64,000 nucleotides of DNA from Streptomyces sp. HD (GCF_028369295.1 NZ_JAQMYP010000015.1:1-64000); one strand, 5' to 3'. Shown: positions 9,471-17,548, numbered from the stretch's first letter. Notes: a model not told the origin generated them from the sequence alone. Numbers and translations are program-made.

Positions 9471-9531
9471 CTGATTTCCTCCTGCTGGGTTGCGGTCTAC
9501 TCTGGCCCCGATCGGTTAATCACGGAAATCA

Positions 9532-9564
9532 ATCCTGTGGATGCGCCGAATCCATGACATGGAT
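9532..9564. promoter_or_regulatory. Tandem palindromes in the LysR/catabolic operon promoter region
   Basis: ATCC-TGT-GGAT (9532-9542) and ATCCAT-GAC-ATGGAT (9550-9564) have centres 20 bp apart, i.e. on the same DNA face. They lie between the divergent LysR gene (GTG at 9591) and the operon (ATG at 9470). LysR proteins commonly bind such paired sites beside the target promoter. A nearly identical palindrome precedes the MFS gene at 12283-12297. Confidence 0.5.
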
Positions 9565-9590
9565 GACTCTCGCTGCTAGGTGGTTGCCCG

Positions 9591-10574
9591 GTGAACCTGT
9601 CCCGACTCGACCTCAATCTGGTCCTCGCCCTTCGCGCGCTGCTGGAGGAGCGCAATGTCACCCGGGCCGGCGAGCGCATCGGCCTCAGCCAGCCGGCCAT
9701 GAGCGCCGCGCTGTCCCGGCTGCGCCGTCATTTCGACGACGAATTGCTCGCCCGCACCGGCAACGCCTACGAGCTGACCCCGCTCGGCGCCGCCCTGCGC
9801 GACCGCAGCGCCACCGCGTGCGACCTGCTGGAACGGGTCTTCGCCAGCCAGGCCGACTTCGACCCGGCGGCGGAGTCACGTGAGTTCACCCTGCTCGCCT
9901 CCGACTACGGGGCGGCCGTGTTCGGTGCCGCACTCGCCCGCGCCCTGCACGAGGAAGCGCCCGGCATCCGGCTCACCTTCCAGCACCCGGCACCGTCCGT
10001 CGTGGAGAACACCGCCGCGGTGCTGAGCACCGTCGACGGACTGCTGATGCCGCACGGCGTCATCGACGGCTTGCCCGCCGTCGACCTCCACCAGGACCGC
10101 TGGCTGTTCCTGGTCGCCGACGATCACCCCGAGATCGGTGACGAACTCACCCTGGACCAGCTGGGGCGTCTGCCCTGGGCCGTCTACCAGCGTCCCTACG
10201 ACGCCCCGGCCGCCCGCCAGCTCAGCATGATAGGGATCAGTCCCCAGGTGGAGGTGTCCGTGCAGACCTTCCAGCTGCTGCCCCACATGGTCGAGGGCAC
10301 CCGCCGGATCGCGATGATCCAGGAGCGCCTGGCGCGCAAGGCGGTCCGCTCCGCCGCGGTGCGCGTCCTGCCCTGCCCGTTCGAGGCGGTACCGGTGCGG
10401 GAGGCGATGTGGTGGCACCCGGTGCACGCGCAGGACGCGGGCCACATCTGGCTGCGGCAGAAGGCCGCGGAGGTGGGCATGACGCTGGCGGGCAACGGCT
10501 ACAGCAACGGCAAGGGCCCAGGGAAGGCCGTGACCGTCGACCAGAGCGCGGGGCTGCCGCCGGGCCGGCTCTGA
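9591..10574 (+). CDS. LysR-family transcriptional regulator of the aromatic operon
   Basis: A 327-residue LysR-type regulator. The winged helix-turn-helix covers about residues 5-65 (LEERNVTRAGERIGLSQPAMS is the helix-turn-helix core region), followed by a substrate-binding domain. The C-terminal ~30 residues are rich in Gly and Lys and probably disordered. The GTG start is chosen because the protein then begins NLSRLDLNLVLAL, the usual LysR N-terminus. Divergent transcription from the nine-gene operon makes it the likely pathway-specific activator, with a pathway intermediate as inducer. Confidence 0.92.
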   Translation: MNLSRLDLNLVLALRALLEERNVTRAGERIGLSQPAMSAALSRLRRHFDDELLARTGNAYELTPLGAALRDRSATACDLLERVFASQADFDPAAESREFTLLASDYGAAVFGAALARALHEEAPGIRLTFQHPAPSVVENTAAVLSTVDGLLMPHGVIDGLPAVDLHQDRWLFLVADDHPEIGDELTLDQLGRLPWAVYQRPYDAPAARQLSMIGISPQVEVSVQTFQLLPHMVEGTRRIAMIQERLARKAVRSAAVRVLPCPFEAVPVREAMWWHPVHAQDAGHIWLRQKAAEVGMTLAGNGYSNGKGPGKAVTVDQSAGLPPGRL

Positions 10575-10626
10575 CCGGGCCCAGCGGCAGCCCGTGAGCG
10601 ACGCGCTGTCGGCGGGCGGACTGGCC

Positions 10627-10882
10627 GCCCTCAGAACCACCGCTCCTGGCAACCGCTGGGGACGACACCCGTACAGCGGGCGGACCTTGCTGCCCTCAGG
10701 CCAACGCTCCGGCAACAGCCGGGAACGGACGACATCCGTACAACGGCCGGCCCGCGCGCCCTCAGGCCAACCGCTCCAGCAACGGCCAAGGACCGACAGC
10801 GCCCGTACACCGGCCTGCCCCCCTCAGGCCAACTGCTCCGGCAACGACCGGGGATCGACGGCACCCGTACGACGGCGGGCCG
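10627..10882. repeat. Four imperfect ~65-bp tandem repeats derived from the 3' end of the MFS gene
   Basis: Copies begin (as GCCCTCAG or CCCTCAG) near 10627, 10692, 10758 and 10820. They share blocks such as CCCTCAGGCCAAC, GCTCC.GCAAC and CCCGTAC. The fourth copy is the last codons of the MFS transporter (minus strand, ending ...LPEQLA-stop at 10824). The other three fill the gap up to the convergent LysR gene. The array is thus a degenerate amplification of a gene's 3' end into a convergent intergenic region. Confidence 0.75.
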
Positions 10883-12104
10883 CCCACAGCCCCGCCGCGA
10901 CGAGGGCGGCGGCCAGCCCCAGCACGCCCACCGCACCGGGGAGACTGCCGATGGCAGCCTCCCCGGCGAGCAGCACCAGCGGGCAGACGAACTCACCGCC
11001 GAAGAAGGCCGCCGTCCACAGCCCCGTGCCACGGCCGCGGTCCTCGAACGACAGACGGGACATGGCACTGGTGAGAAGGGCGGGAAGCAGCATGCCGGTG
11101 CCCACACAGTTGACGACCGCCCCGATGACCAGCAGCGGGGCGTTGCCCGCGAGGAACATCACCCCGAAGCCGACCGCGCAGACCGCGAGAACGACGGGAA
11201 GCATCGGGTCGGGAGAACGCTTGAGCCGGGCGAAGGTGACCGCTCCCCCCACGGTGGCGGCACTGGCGATCGCGGTGGCCAGTCCGATCACGCCGGTGTT
11301 CTCCACCCCGAGGTCGTCGAGCAGGTACGACATCTCCACCGGGACGGTGTAGAAGACGATCGCCCCGAAGAAGGTGAGGGCACAGATGCCCGCCAGCTGC
11401 CGCCAGGGGAACGGGCGGCGGGCCTCCGCCTCGGCCGGAGCCGCGGCCGGGACCTCGTCGCCGTCCGCACGGGCCGCCGGGTTGGGCAGGGCGGTTGCCA
11501 TCAGCGGGGCCAGCAGCAGGCTCACGGCGTACACCCAGAAGGGCATGCGCCAGCCCGCCGATCCGGCGGCGCCGCCGAGCACGAAGAAGACGGTGGCCGA
11601 TGCCGAGGCGCACATGGTCTGCAGGGCGAGGTACTTCACCCGCTGCCGACCACTGTAGTAGTCGCCGATCAGGGTCGTGCAGGCTGTCATGATCGCGGCC
11701 TCGGCGACTCCGACCAGGGCGCGGCTGGCGATGATGCCGCCCAGCGAGTCCAGCCAGAGCGGGGCGGTGCCGAACGCGGCGTACAGCAGGGCCGCCACGA
11801 CCAGCAGGCGCTTGCGGCCTACCCGGTCCACGATCACACCGGCGAACGGGGCCAGCAGCGCCAGCGCGAGCGCCGGGACCGTCAGCGCGAGGGGCACCAG
11901 CGCCTCGGCCCCCGGGACCGACGCGAAGTGGTCCTGCATCTTCGGCAGCACTGGGGCGATCAGCACCGCCCCCAGGATCGGCAGACAGCTGCCCGCCATC
12001 AGAAGGGTCACCCGCAGCAGATGGGCCGGGCCCGACACGGCGACGGCTGACGGAGCGGTGGCATCGACCGCGGCGGGAGGCGGCGGGGGCACGGAACCGG
12101 GCAT
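10824..12104 (-). CDS. MFS transporter, probably for the aromatic substrate
   Basis: A 426-residue major facilitator with about 12 hydrophobic segments. The conserved loop between helices 2 and 3 reads GVIVDRVGRKRLL (motif A). The start is placed at ATG 12104 (CTGGAG upstream), since an in-frame upstream ATG at 12194 would add a Cys- and Arg-rich tail and lacks a ribosome site. The gene is convergent with LysR. A palindrome matching the one at the catabolic promoter lies 179-193 bp upstream of its start, so I infer co-regulation and uptake or efflux of the pathway's substrate. The last codons form part of a tandem repeat. Confidence 0.88.
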   Translation of the reverse strand: MPGSVPPPPPAAVDATAPSAVAVSGPAHLLRVTLLMAGSCLPILGAVLIAPVLPKMQDHFASVPGAEALVPLALTVPALALALLAPFAGVIVDRVGRKRLLVVAALLYAAFGTAPLWLDSLGGIIASRALVGVAEAAIMTACTTLIGDYYSGRQRVKYLALQTMCASASATVFFVLGGAAGSAGWRMPFWVYAVSLLLAPLMATALPNPAARADGDEVPAAAPAEAEARRPFPWRQLAGICALTFFGAIVFYTVPVEMSYLLDDLGVENTGVIGLATAIASAATVGGAVTFARLKRSPDPMLPVVLAVCAVGFGVMFLAGNAPLLVIGAVVNCVGTGMLLPALLTSAMSRLSFEDRGRGTGLWTAAFFGGEFVCPLVLLAGEAAIGSLPGAVGVLGLAAALVAAGLWAARRRTGAVDPRSLPEQLA

Positions 12105-12453
12105 GGCGACTCCAGGGAACGGCGTAAGGGAGCGGGCATGCCTCACGGGCGCCGACGACGCACGGCATGCTGGGGACTCGCACGTCGGCGGCATCCGGAC
12201 AGCGGCGTGCGGTAGCGACGACTATGGGGGCGCCAAGGCGCCGGTGCCATCCCCAGCGCAATCCGAATCCCGTATCCGGGTTATCCACGCGGTGGATGGG
12301 ATGGGTAACCGTCACGCGGACGAAAGACGTGCACGGCCGTTCCTGCGCGCGAACAGTGGTGTCCCGGAGCTCGGTCGTCCCGGCTCCCGGGACACCGCCC
12401 GCAGTCGGCAGTCGGCAGTCGGCAGTCGGCACGGTCGCGCACGCCAGGCAGCG
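12105..12453. other. Intergenic region upstream of the MFS gene
   Basis: No gene is seen. It contains the palindrome ATCCAC-GCG-GTGGAT at 12283-12297 within a larger dyad (GTTATCC...GGGTAAC) and a 7-bp microsatellite GCAGTCG repeated four times at 12401-12430. The promoter of the MFS gene must lie here on the minus strand. Confidence 0.5.
12283..12297. promoter_or_regulatory. Palindrome ATCCAC-GCG-GTGGAT, probable LysR operator of the MFS gene
   Basis: A perfect 6-3-6 inverted repeat with the same pattern (ATCCAY-N3-RTGGAT) and spacing as the operator at 9550-9564. The match links the transporter to the aromatic operon's LysR regulator. Confidence 0.45.
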
Positions 12454-12903
12454 TCAGCGGACAGGCAGCGGCAGGACGCGCCGATAGGCGGCGACGGCGA
12501 CGACCGCGACCACCACATGCATCACCATGAGCGCAGCGACGGCCAACGGCCCACTGCCGGGCGTGCCGCCACCGAGCAGGGACAGGTCGGGCGCGAACGA
12601 CACGACCACGAGCACGGGCACCAGCCACCGCAGCAGCCCCGCCGGGTGCTTGGCGAGACGACGGACGACCGCCCAGCCGATGGCGCCGAGGACGACGCCG
12701 AACACCGTCAGCGGCGCGTACGCGGAGAGGTGCAGCGCAGCGAAGTCGTCCGACGCCCCCGCCGCGTGGGCGAGCACCGCGACCACCACGTTTCCGAGGA
12801 CGGCCACGACAGCCGCCGCGAGAAGCCCCGCGACCACGGTCAGGCCGCGGGAGCGCGGCGCGGGCGGGGCGGACGATACGCCTTCGGGGACGGAACCGGA
12901 CAT
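12454..12903 (-). CDS. DUF6069-like four-helix membrane protein
   Basis: A 149-residue protein with four predicted membrane helices (GLTVVAGLLAAAVVAVLG, an APLTVFGVVLGAIGW segment, LLRWLVPVLVVVSF, VMHVVVAVVAVAAY) and short loops. This is the layout of the actinobacterial DUF6069 family. No enzymatic motif is visible. The start is set at ATG 12903 with AGGAGG upstream; an earlier in-frame ATG lacks one. The divergent MarR gene and the operators between them suggest that this membrane protein is the MarR target. Function is unknown. Confidence 0.75.
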   Translation of the reverse strand: MSGSVPEGVSSAPPAPRSRGLTVVAGLLAAAVVAVLGNVVVAVLAHAAGASDDFAALHLSAYAPLTVFGVVLGAIGWAVVRRLAKHPAGLLRWLVPVLVVVSFAPDLSLLGGGTPGSGPLAVAALMVMHVVVAVVAVAAYRRVLPLPVR

Positions 12904-12969
12904 GGGGACCTCCTGTGGAGAGCTCAAGAACGACAGGTGCAGCGCCAGAAAGACAGGCGTTTGATTCCT

Positions 12970-13026
12970 CAAACACCGGGGACGCTACTCCAAAGTGTTT
13001 GAGCAGACAAACATCTCGGTTAGAGT
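12970..13026. promoter_or_regulatory. MarR operator and promoter between divergent genes
   Basis: TGTTTG-AGCAGA-CAAACA (12996-13013) is a perfect inverted repeat, and a further CAAACA half-site lies at 12970-12975. For the MarR gene a -35-like TTGAGC (12999-13004) and -10-like TAGAGT (13021-13026), 16 bp apart, overlap the palindrome. Binding there would block transcription, the usual autoregulation of MarR proteins. Confidence 0.55.
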
Positions 13027-13033
13027 GGTCGGC

Positions 13034-13537
13034 ATGACATCCCCCCGTTGGCTCACTCCCGAGGAGCTGCGCGCCTGGATCAACCTCCTCGACTGCTCGA
13101 CGTTGCTGAGCGACTACCTCGATCAGCAGTTGCGGCGCGACGCGGCCATGACACACGCGGACTACAGCCTCCTGGCCCGCCTGTCCGTGGCACCCGACCG
13201 CGCCCTGGGGATGTCCTTGCTCGCCGAGCAGTTGAAGTTCACCCGCAGCCGCCTCACGCGCGCGGTGATCCGCCTGGAGGAGTCGGGCTATGTGCGGCGC
13301 CGGGAGGATCCGGCTGACGGACGGGGACAGCTGGCCGAACTCACCGAGGCCGGCAGGGAGTTGATGACCAAGGCCGCCCCCGGCCATGTGACTGCCGTCC
13401 GCCGCGTGGTGTTCGACGCCCTCAGCCCTGAACAGGTGGAGCAGCTCGCCACCATCACCGCCAGTGTGGTCGCCTCCCTCAAGCAGGCCGGTGAGGAGGA
13501 CGCCTACCCGTCGGCCCTGCCGTGGCATCGCCGCTGA
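13034..13537 (+). CDS. MarR-family transcriptional regulator
   Basis: A 167-residue MarR protein. The winged helix is seen in ALGMSLLAEQLKFTRSRLTRAVIRLEESG followed by the wing VRRREDPADGRGQ, which carries the DxRG-type signature. I start at ATG 13034 (MTSPRW); an upstream in-frame TTG would overlap the operator. It is divergent from the DUF6069 gene and probably represses both. The ligand is unknown. A terminator hairpin follows at 13569. Confidence 0.9.
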   Translation: MTSPRWLTPEELRAWINLLDCSTLLSDYLDQQLRRDAAMTHADYSLLARLSVAPDRALGMSLLAEQLKFTRSRLTRAVIRLEESGYVRRREDPADGRGQLAELTEAGRELMTKAAPGHVTAVRRVVFDALSPEQVEQLATITASVVASLKQAGEEDAYPSALPWHRR

Positions 13538-13568
13538 CTCCGAGAACCTCGAAGTCCGACAACCGTCC

Positions 13569-13590
13569 CAGGTGGCCACAAGGCCACCTG
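13569..13590 (+). terminator. Terminator hairpin after the MarR gene
   Basis: A perfect 9-bp inverted repeat CAGGTGGCC / GGCCACCTG with an ACAA loop lies 32 bp after the MarR stop codon and before the ribosome site of the epimerase fragment. Confidence 0.6.
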
Positions 13591-13614
13591 CCCAAGCCCG
13601 TTCGGGAGGACGCC

Positions 13615-13955
13615 ATGCGCGTCGCGATCACCGGGTCCACCGGACTCATCGGATCCGCCCTCACCCACTCGCTCCTCACCGACGGCCACCAGGTCGTTCG
13701 CCTCGTCCGCGACCGGTCGGCACGCCCCGCGGGGGACGGCAGCGAGGCGGCGCACTGGGATCCGATCGGAGGCCGCGTCCAGCCCGGTGCGCTGGACACT
13801 GTGGACGCCGTCGTGCACCTGGCCGGCGCCGGGGTCGGAGACAAGCGCTGGAGCGCCGCGTACAAAGAGGAGATCCGCCGCAGCCGCGCACTGGGAACCC
13901 GGACCATCGCGCGGGCCTGCGCCGAATCGTCCACCCCACCCCGCGTCCTTCCTTC
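13615..13955 (+). pseudogene. 5' fragment of a TIGR01777-type (SDR epimerase) gene
   Basis: The start is intact: GGGAGGA ribosome site, ATG 13615, and an N-terminus MRVAITGSTGLIGSAL with the Rossmann motif GSTGLIG. WDP and VHLAGAGVGDKRW match the sugar-nucleotide-epimerase-like family TIGR01777/YfcH. Homology ends after about residue 112 (STPPRVL), where the intact family would continue for ~190 residues with the active-site Tyr region. The frame then runs out through antisense sequence of an unrelated gene to a stop at 14119. A deletion or recombination joint near 13955 is inferred. Confidence 0.75.
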
Positions 13956-13963
13956 CCCTCTCG

Positions 13964-14390
13964 TCACGTCGTGCACAGTGTGTCGATCTCGGCGCCCAGT
14001 TCGACCACGCGGGCGTCGCGGGCGAGGGGGCCGAGGTCGGTTCGTAGCCCCTGGAGTTCACGGGCGACGTATCCGGAGAACGTCGCTCGGGCGAGCTGCA
14101 GGGCCTCGCGGCCGTAGGTGAGGACCTGGTCCGGGTGGTGGCGCTTGGCGCCGATGGAGGCGAGGTCGGTCAGGACGGCGCCGCGGCGCCGGAAGGACTG
14201 CCCGGAGGCGAGCACGTCCTGGCTCAAAGCGGTGGTGAGGGCCTTCTCGGCGAGGTCGAGGCGGCCGAGTTGGAGGTAGCGGGCGCCGCGTTCCTCGGCG
14301 AGGCGGGAGCCGTCGAAGCGCAGCCAGCCGCCGTTGTGGAACGGGCCGTTGAGATGGCGCTCGTCAAGGAGGCCCTGGCCGCCTTACCTC
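13964..14390 (-). pseudogene. 3' fragment of an XRE/TPR-type regulator
   Basis: On the minus strand, a frame from about 14390 (in-frame TAA) to the stop at 13964 encodes helical repeats: LDERHLNGPFHNGGW, then RYLQLGRLDLAEKAL, then SFRRRGAVLTDLASIGAKR and TYGREALQLAR. These match the C-terminal tetratricopeptide part of large Streptomyces helix-turn-helix/TPR regulators. The N-terminal DNA-binding part is missing. Its 3' end abuts the broken epimerase, so the two fragments share a recombination joint. Confidence 0.6.
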
Positions 14391-15131
14391 CTCGAAGGCC
14401 AGGAGATCCCTGATGGCAACTTCTGGAGCCGTATTGCCCGTGAGATCACTCTGACCGATCTGCTGCGGCACGGCAGGATCACCGCCACCGACAATCTCCA
14501 GCACCTCATGCGCGCCGCGATGAGCACATGGAACGCCCGGGTATGCGGCGTAGCCCCCTCCTCCGTCGCCGCTCGCCGTGGCGCAGCCCCCCTGCACTGG
14601 ACTACGGGCGAGGGAGTCCTGAGCTTCGACGCGCCCGGCTTCGTTCTCACGCTCGCACAGAAGGTCGACCACCTGACATCGGCGGCGGCACGAGCGGCGT
14701 ACGAACTGCCGGCCCTCGACGAGGTCGGCAATCGTCTGCCGCTCCTAGGGCTGACCCTCAAGGCCATCACACTGGTCAACGGTGGCGGAAAGGTGGCGTA
14801 CGAAGGAGAGGTGGGCGCCTTGCATGGGGACCGTCTCCGCCACCTCAGTGAATCTCTCGGACCTGGAACCCTGGTCAGGACACTCGAAGCAGCCCTGCCG
14901 CCAAGTGGCGTATCGGTGAGGTACAACTTCTCCACCCGGACCGCCTCGGTAAAACCACCCCGCGGCAGTGTCCCCCTACTGGAGCTCGTGAACACGTCCA
15001 TTCGACTCTTCACGGACCTTTCCCAAGCGGAGGAGGAACGCCTCGTCGAGGTGATCCCGTCGGGCGGCCGCACCCTGCATGCTGGAATCGATCACGACAT
15101 GCAGGGGACAGAGCCCCCCCCCGCTGACTGA
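14334..15131 (+). CDS. Unrecognised protein, start uncertain
   Basis: I do not recognise this frame of up to 265 codons. From about residue 22 on it has a protein-like composition (EIPDGNFWSRIAREITLTDLL, then an alternating alpha/beta pattern, ending in an acidic helix EEERLVEVIP). Its first ~20 codons overlap antisense TPR sequence and read as Arg/Trp-rich, so the real gene probably lost its 5' end. Rarer codons (for example CTA, GGA, GAA) are more frequent than in the neighbours, suggesting foreign origin. No catalytic motif, signal peptide or membrane helix is visible. Confidence 0.4.
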   Translation: MWNGPLRWRSSRRPWPPYLLEGQEIPDGNFWSRIAREITLTDLLRHGRITATDNLQHLMRAAMSTWNARVCGVAPSSVAARRGAAPLHWTTGEGVLSFDAPGFVLTLAQKVDHLTSAAARAAYELPALDEVGNRLPLLGLTLKAITLVNGGGKVAYEGEVGALHGDRLRHLSESLGPGTLVRTLEAALPPSGVSVRYNFSTRTASVKPPRGSVPLLELVNTSIRLFTDLSQAEEERLVEVIPSGGRTLHAGIDHDMQGTEPPPAD

Positions 15132-15671
15132 CGCGCGGCGGGTCCACAGTGGGCACACCGACACGACTCCACCGCGTGAGGCTCCGTACCACGGGAGGTA
15201 CTGCCGTACTGCGGGTAGCCATGCCACGCCAGGTTGTCCGTGCCGAACCGACGTACGGCCGTGACGCTCATTTGACGCTTCGGACGCCCGCTGGCCCTCA
15301 TTCGGGATCCGAAAGCCTCTCTGACCTGCTGTTTTAACGCTTGCGTTCAGGGCGACATGTTTCCGATGACGCATCATGTGGAGTGCGTTGCCATCCTTGA
15401 GCCGGTGGCTAAGGGCTCCTGACCTGCGGGTTCGCCAACTGGGTGGCTCCCGCATCGTGGGGCGCTGCCCTGGCGGACGGGGGGGAGTCCAGCACGGCGG
15501 CAGCAAACAGAAGAGGCGCGTGGAACGCGCCTTCCCTCGTGAGGGACCCGTTGAAGCGCGTGCGTTTGAGCGGCTGTTGCGATTGGTTCCTGACCAACAC
15601 CCGCACCGGGTTTCCCAGTGGTCACTACACGCGCCGTCCGTGCCTCGTGCGCGTCCCCTTTGCGCACTGGT
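15132..15671. other. 540-bp region without a recognisable gene
   Basis: Composition is less GC-biased than the surroundings and no frame shows sustained Streptomyces codon bias. Two adjacent hairpins are visible: GGCGCGT-GGA-ACGCGCC (15515-15531) and CCCTC-GT-GAGGG just after it. They may be terminators for the unrecognised gene upstream or for the condensation-domain gene on the other strand. Confidence 0.4.
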
Positions 15672-17051
15672 TCACCTGAAGGAGCCGTTCCGTGCGGCGT
15701 GACCGCCGATCGCGGCTCCGACCAGCCGCCTCTCGAAGGAGAGGAGTATCTGTTCGAGATCCGTCGCGTCGAACGACGTCGCATCAGTCCCGAGACTAAT
15801 TCCGGCCGTCTCGGACATACCCCACACAACGAAGCAGAGCTTTCCGGAGTACGGGTCGACAGGTTTGGGGAATCGTCTGTAACGGCTCGATTCCATGGCT
15901 CGCTCGATGTCCTGCTGTGCCCTGTCCGCGCGAGCTCGGATCAGCGTGCGGGGCGCTATGGGGCGGATGTTGACCACGTACGGGTTGTGCGCGGAGCGGC
16001 CCAGTTCGGCGGAGACCTCGGCCAGGGATCGGGCATAGCGGTCGGGCTCCCGCAGGCTGACGGAGGAGGACCTGACGAGCGTCGCGTCGACGGCCCGGCA
16101 CAGCGCCGGGAACCGGTCGCTGCCCAGGGACGTGTCGACCGGGACGAGGACCCTGCCGGCGATATGGGCCACCGCCTCGCGGGCGAAGGCGGTCTGCCGA
16201 TTGGCCATCACGGTGTTGAACACGCAGTTGCCGATGCCGAGGTGCTCGGCGAGCGCGCACGCGTACGCGGCTTGCAGGACGGCGGCCACGGATGTCCGGT
16301 ACCGCGTCGCCAGACCGGCTGCCGCGAGCGCGACCGCCGCCGAGTCGAGGCATACGAAGTTGTAGACGGCGTCCCCGTCGCTGCTCGCGGGCGCGTGGAG
16401 TTCGGGCATGACGGACTGACGGAGCATGGCCCGGTCATGGGTGTCGACACGATGGGCGTGGCGCAGCCCCGAGGGACTGGCTTCGAAGCGCGCGATCTGC
16501 CGCGGCTGCCACCCCGAACCGAGGTCGGCGCCCGGATCGGCGGACAGTCGGGCTATGCGTTCGGCCACGATCCGGGCGGCCGTCGTGTCCGCCGAGAAGT
16601 GGTGCAATGACAGCGCGATGTGGATGGGCCTGCCGTCCGCGGTGACGACGGCGGCCCGCAACGGCAGGTCGTCCGGGGCGAATCCGGGCTCGGCCAGCCG
16701 GAAGGTGAAGGCGCTCAGCTCGTCGTAGGTCGCCGGGGCGTCGGAGGCGTACTCGTCGACCTGGAGCACCCCGGAGGCCACGACGACCGCGCGCGGGTGC
16801 CCGTCCGCGTCAGGTGGATACAGCGTGCGCAGCGCCTCGAAGTGGGCCATGACCACGGCGAAGGCATGCAGCACCGCGGCCATGTCGGGCGTGCCGTCGA
16901 GTGCCCGCCCCATCCGTACGTTCCTGTTGAGGGGGCCGTGGAGATGGGGGTGGCATCCCTCGCGTGCATGGGCCTTCTGCGACCACGTCAGTTCGTGCTC
17001 TCCAGCGGTGCCGGCGACGAAGACGACGTCATGGCGCGCGATCTGTCGCAT
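15672..17051 (-). CDS. Stand-alone condensation-domain (HxxxD acyltransferase fold) protein
   Basis: A 459-residue protein with the fold of NRPS condensation domains. The active-site motif is LHHFSADTT (HHxxxD, residues ~150-158). The N-terminal part has LNRNVRMGRAL, and the second subdomain has FNTVMANRQ and a GRVLVPVDTS segment, corresponding to the conserved regions after the catalytic core. No carrier protein, adenylation domain or other biosynthetic gene is nearby, so it is an orphan: a remnant of a lost cluster or a free-standing acyltransferase. The ATG at 17051 has a poor GGGGCGGG site. All downstream neighbours are gene fragments. Confidence 0.7.
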   Translation of the reverse strand: MRQIARHDVVFVAGTAGEHELTWSQKAHAREGCHPHLHGPLNRNVRMGRALDGTPDMAAVLHAFAVVMAHFEALRTLYPPDADGHPRAVVVASGVLQVDEYASDAPATYDELSAFTFRLAEPGFAPDDLPLRAAVVTADGRPIHIALSLHHFSADTTAARIVAERIARLSADPGADLGSGWQPRQIARFEASPSGLRHAHRVDTHDRAMLRQSVMPELHAPASSDGDAVYNFVCLDSAAVALAAAGLATRYRTSVAAVLQAAYACALAEHLGIGNCVFNTVMANRQTAFAREAVAHIAGRVLVPVDTSLGSDRFPALCRAVDATLVRSSSVSLREPDRYARSLAEVSAELGRSAHNPYVVNIRPIAPRTLIRARADRAQQDIERAMESSRYRRFPKPVDPYSGKLCFVVWGMSETAGISLGTDATSFDATDLEQILLSFERRLVGAAIGGHAARNGSFR

Positions 17052-17269
17052 ACCCGCCCCGGCCCTCCTCCGCTACGTCGGCGGCGCGCCGCGTCTCGTA
17101 GTGCGTGCCGCAAGTCCGCCGACCGGACGGCGTGGAGGCCCTCGATCCCCCACGCCGTACGGCGGTACGACGACGCGGCCGGAGCGCGGGCGCCCCATCT
17201 TCAGGCAGAGGATAGGTTCACGCGGACCGCGTGAGTCAATGCTCGGAAGGCATGGAACGCGGCAGCGGC

Positions 17270-17545
17270 GGACGGTTTCTGCCGCGTCCGGCCGTCACCG
17301 TGTCAGGCCGCAGAGCGAGATGCGGCAGATCGTGCACCCCGGCTACCTCCGCGGGCATCGGCGCGCTGACCGTGCGCCAGTCGTACCGGCCGTCGGTGCC
17401 CGCGGGGAGGCGGAGGAGCGTCAGCCGGGAGATCAGGTCGTCGACTCGCTGTGCGAGGGGGAGCAGGCGCAGGGTCGTGGAACGGCAGGTCGTTGGTGGG
17501 CGGCTCGGGCGGGGCGGCGTACGGCTTTCCTCGATTGCATGTCAT
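17270..17545 (-). pseudogene. Remnant of a GH3 glycosidase with CBM6-like tail
   Basis: On the minus strand from ATG 17545 the frame reads an N-terminus ending NDLPFHDPA. After a frameshift near 17475 it continues PLAQRVDDLISRLTL, the hallmark start of GH3 beta-glucosidases/xylosidases. It then jumps directly to RYDWRTVSAP...GVHDL, which matches the end of a CBM6 carbohydrate-binding module. The whole catalytic part is deleted. The gene is dead, but its putative LacI-type operator at 17549-17563 survives, next to the GH74/GH12 pair. Confidence 0.5.
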
Positions 17546-17548
17546 GAC

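Noticed and set aside
12401..12430. GCAGTCG x4 microsatellite as a regulatory element
   Set aside because: A short simple repeat in an intergenic region; no link to any gene or known binding site.
17052..17210. Acetolactate-synthase-like C-terminal fragment on the minus strand (WGIEGLHAVRSADLRHALRDA)
   Set aside because: The pattern resembles the end of thiamine-diphosphate enzymes, but only ~25 residues match by eye, no stop follows cleanly and the surrounding frame has no support. Too weak to list as a feature.
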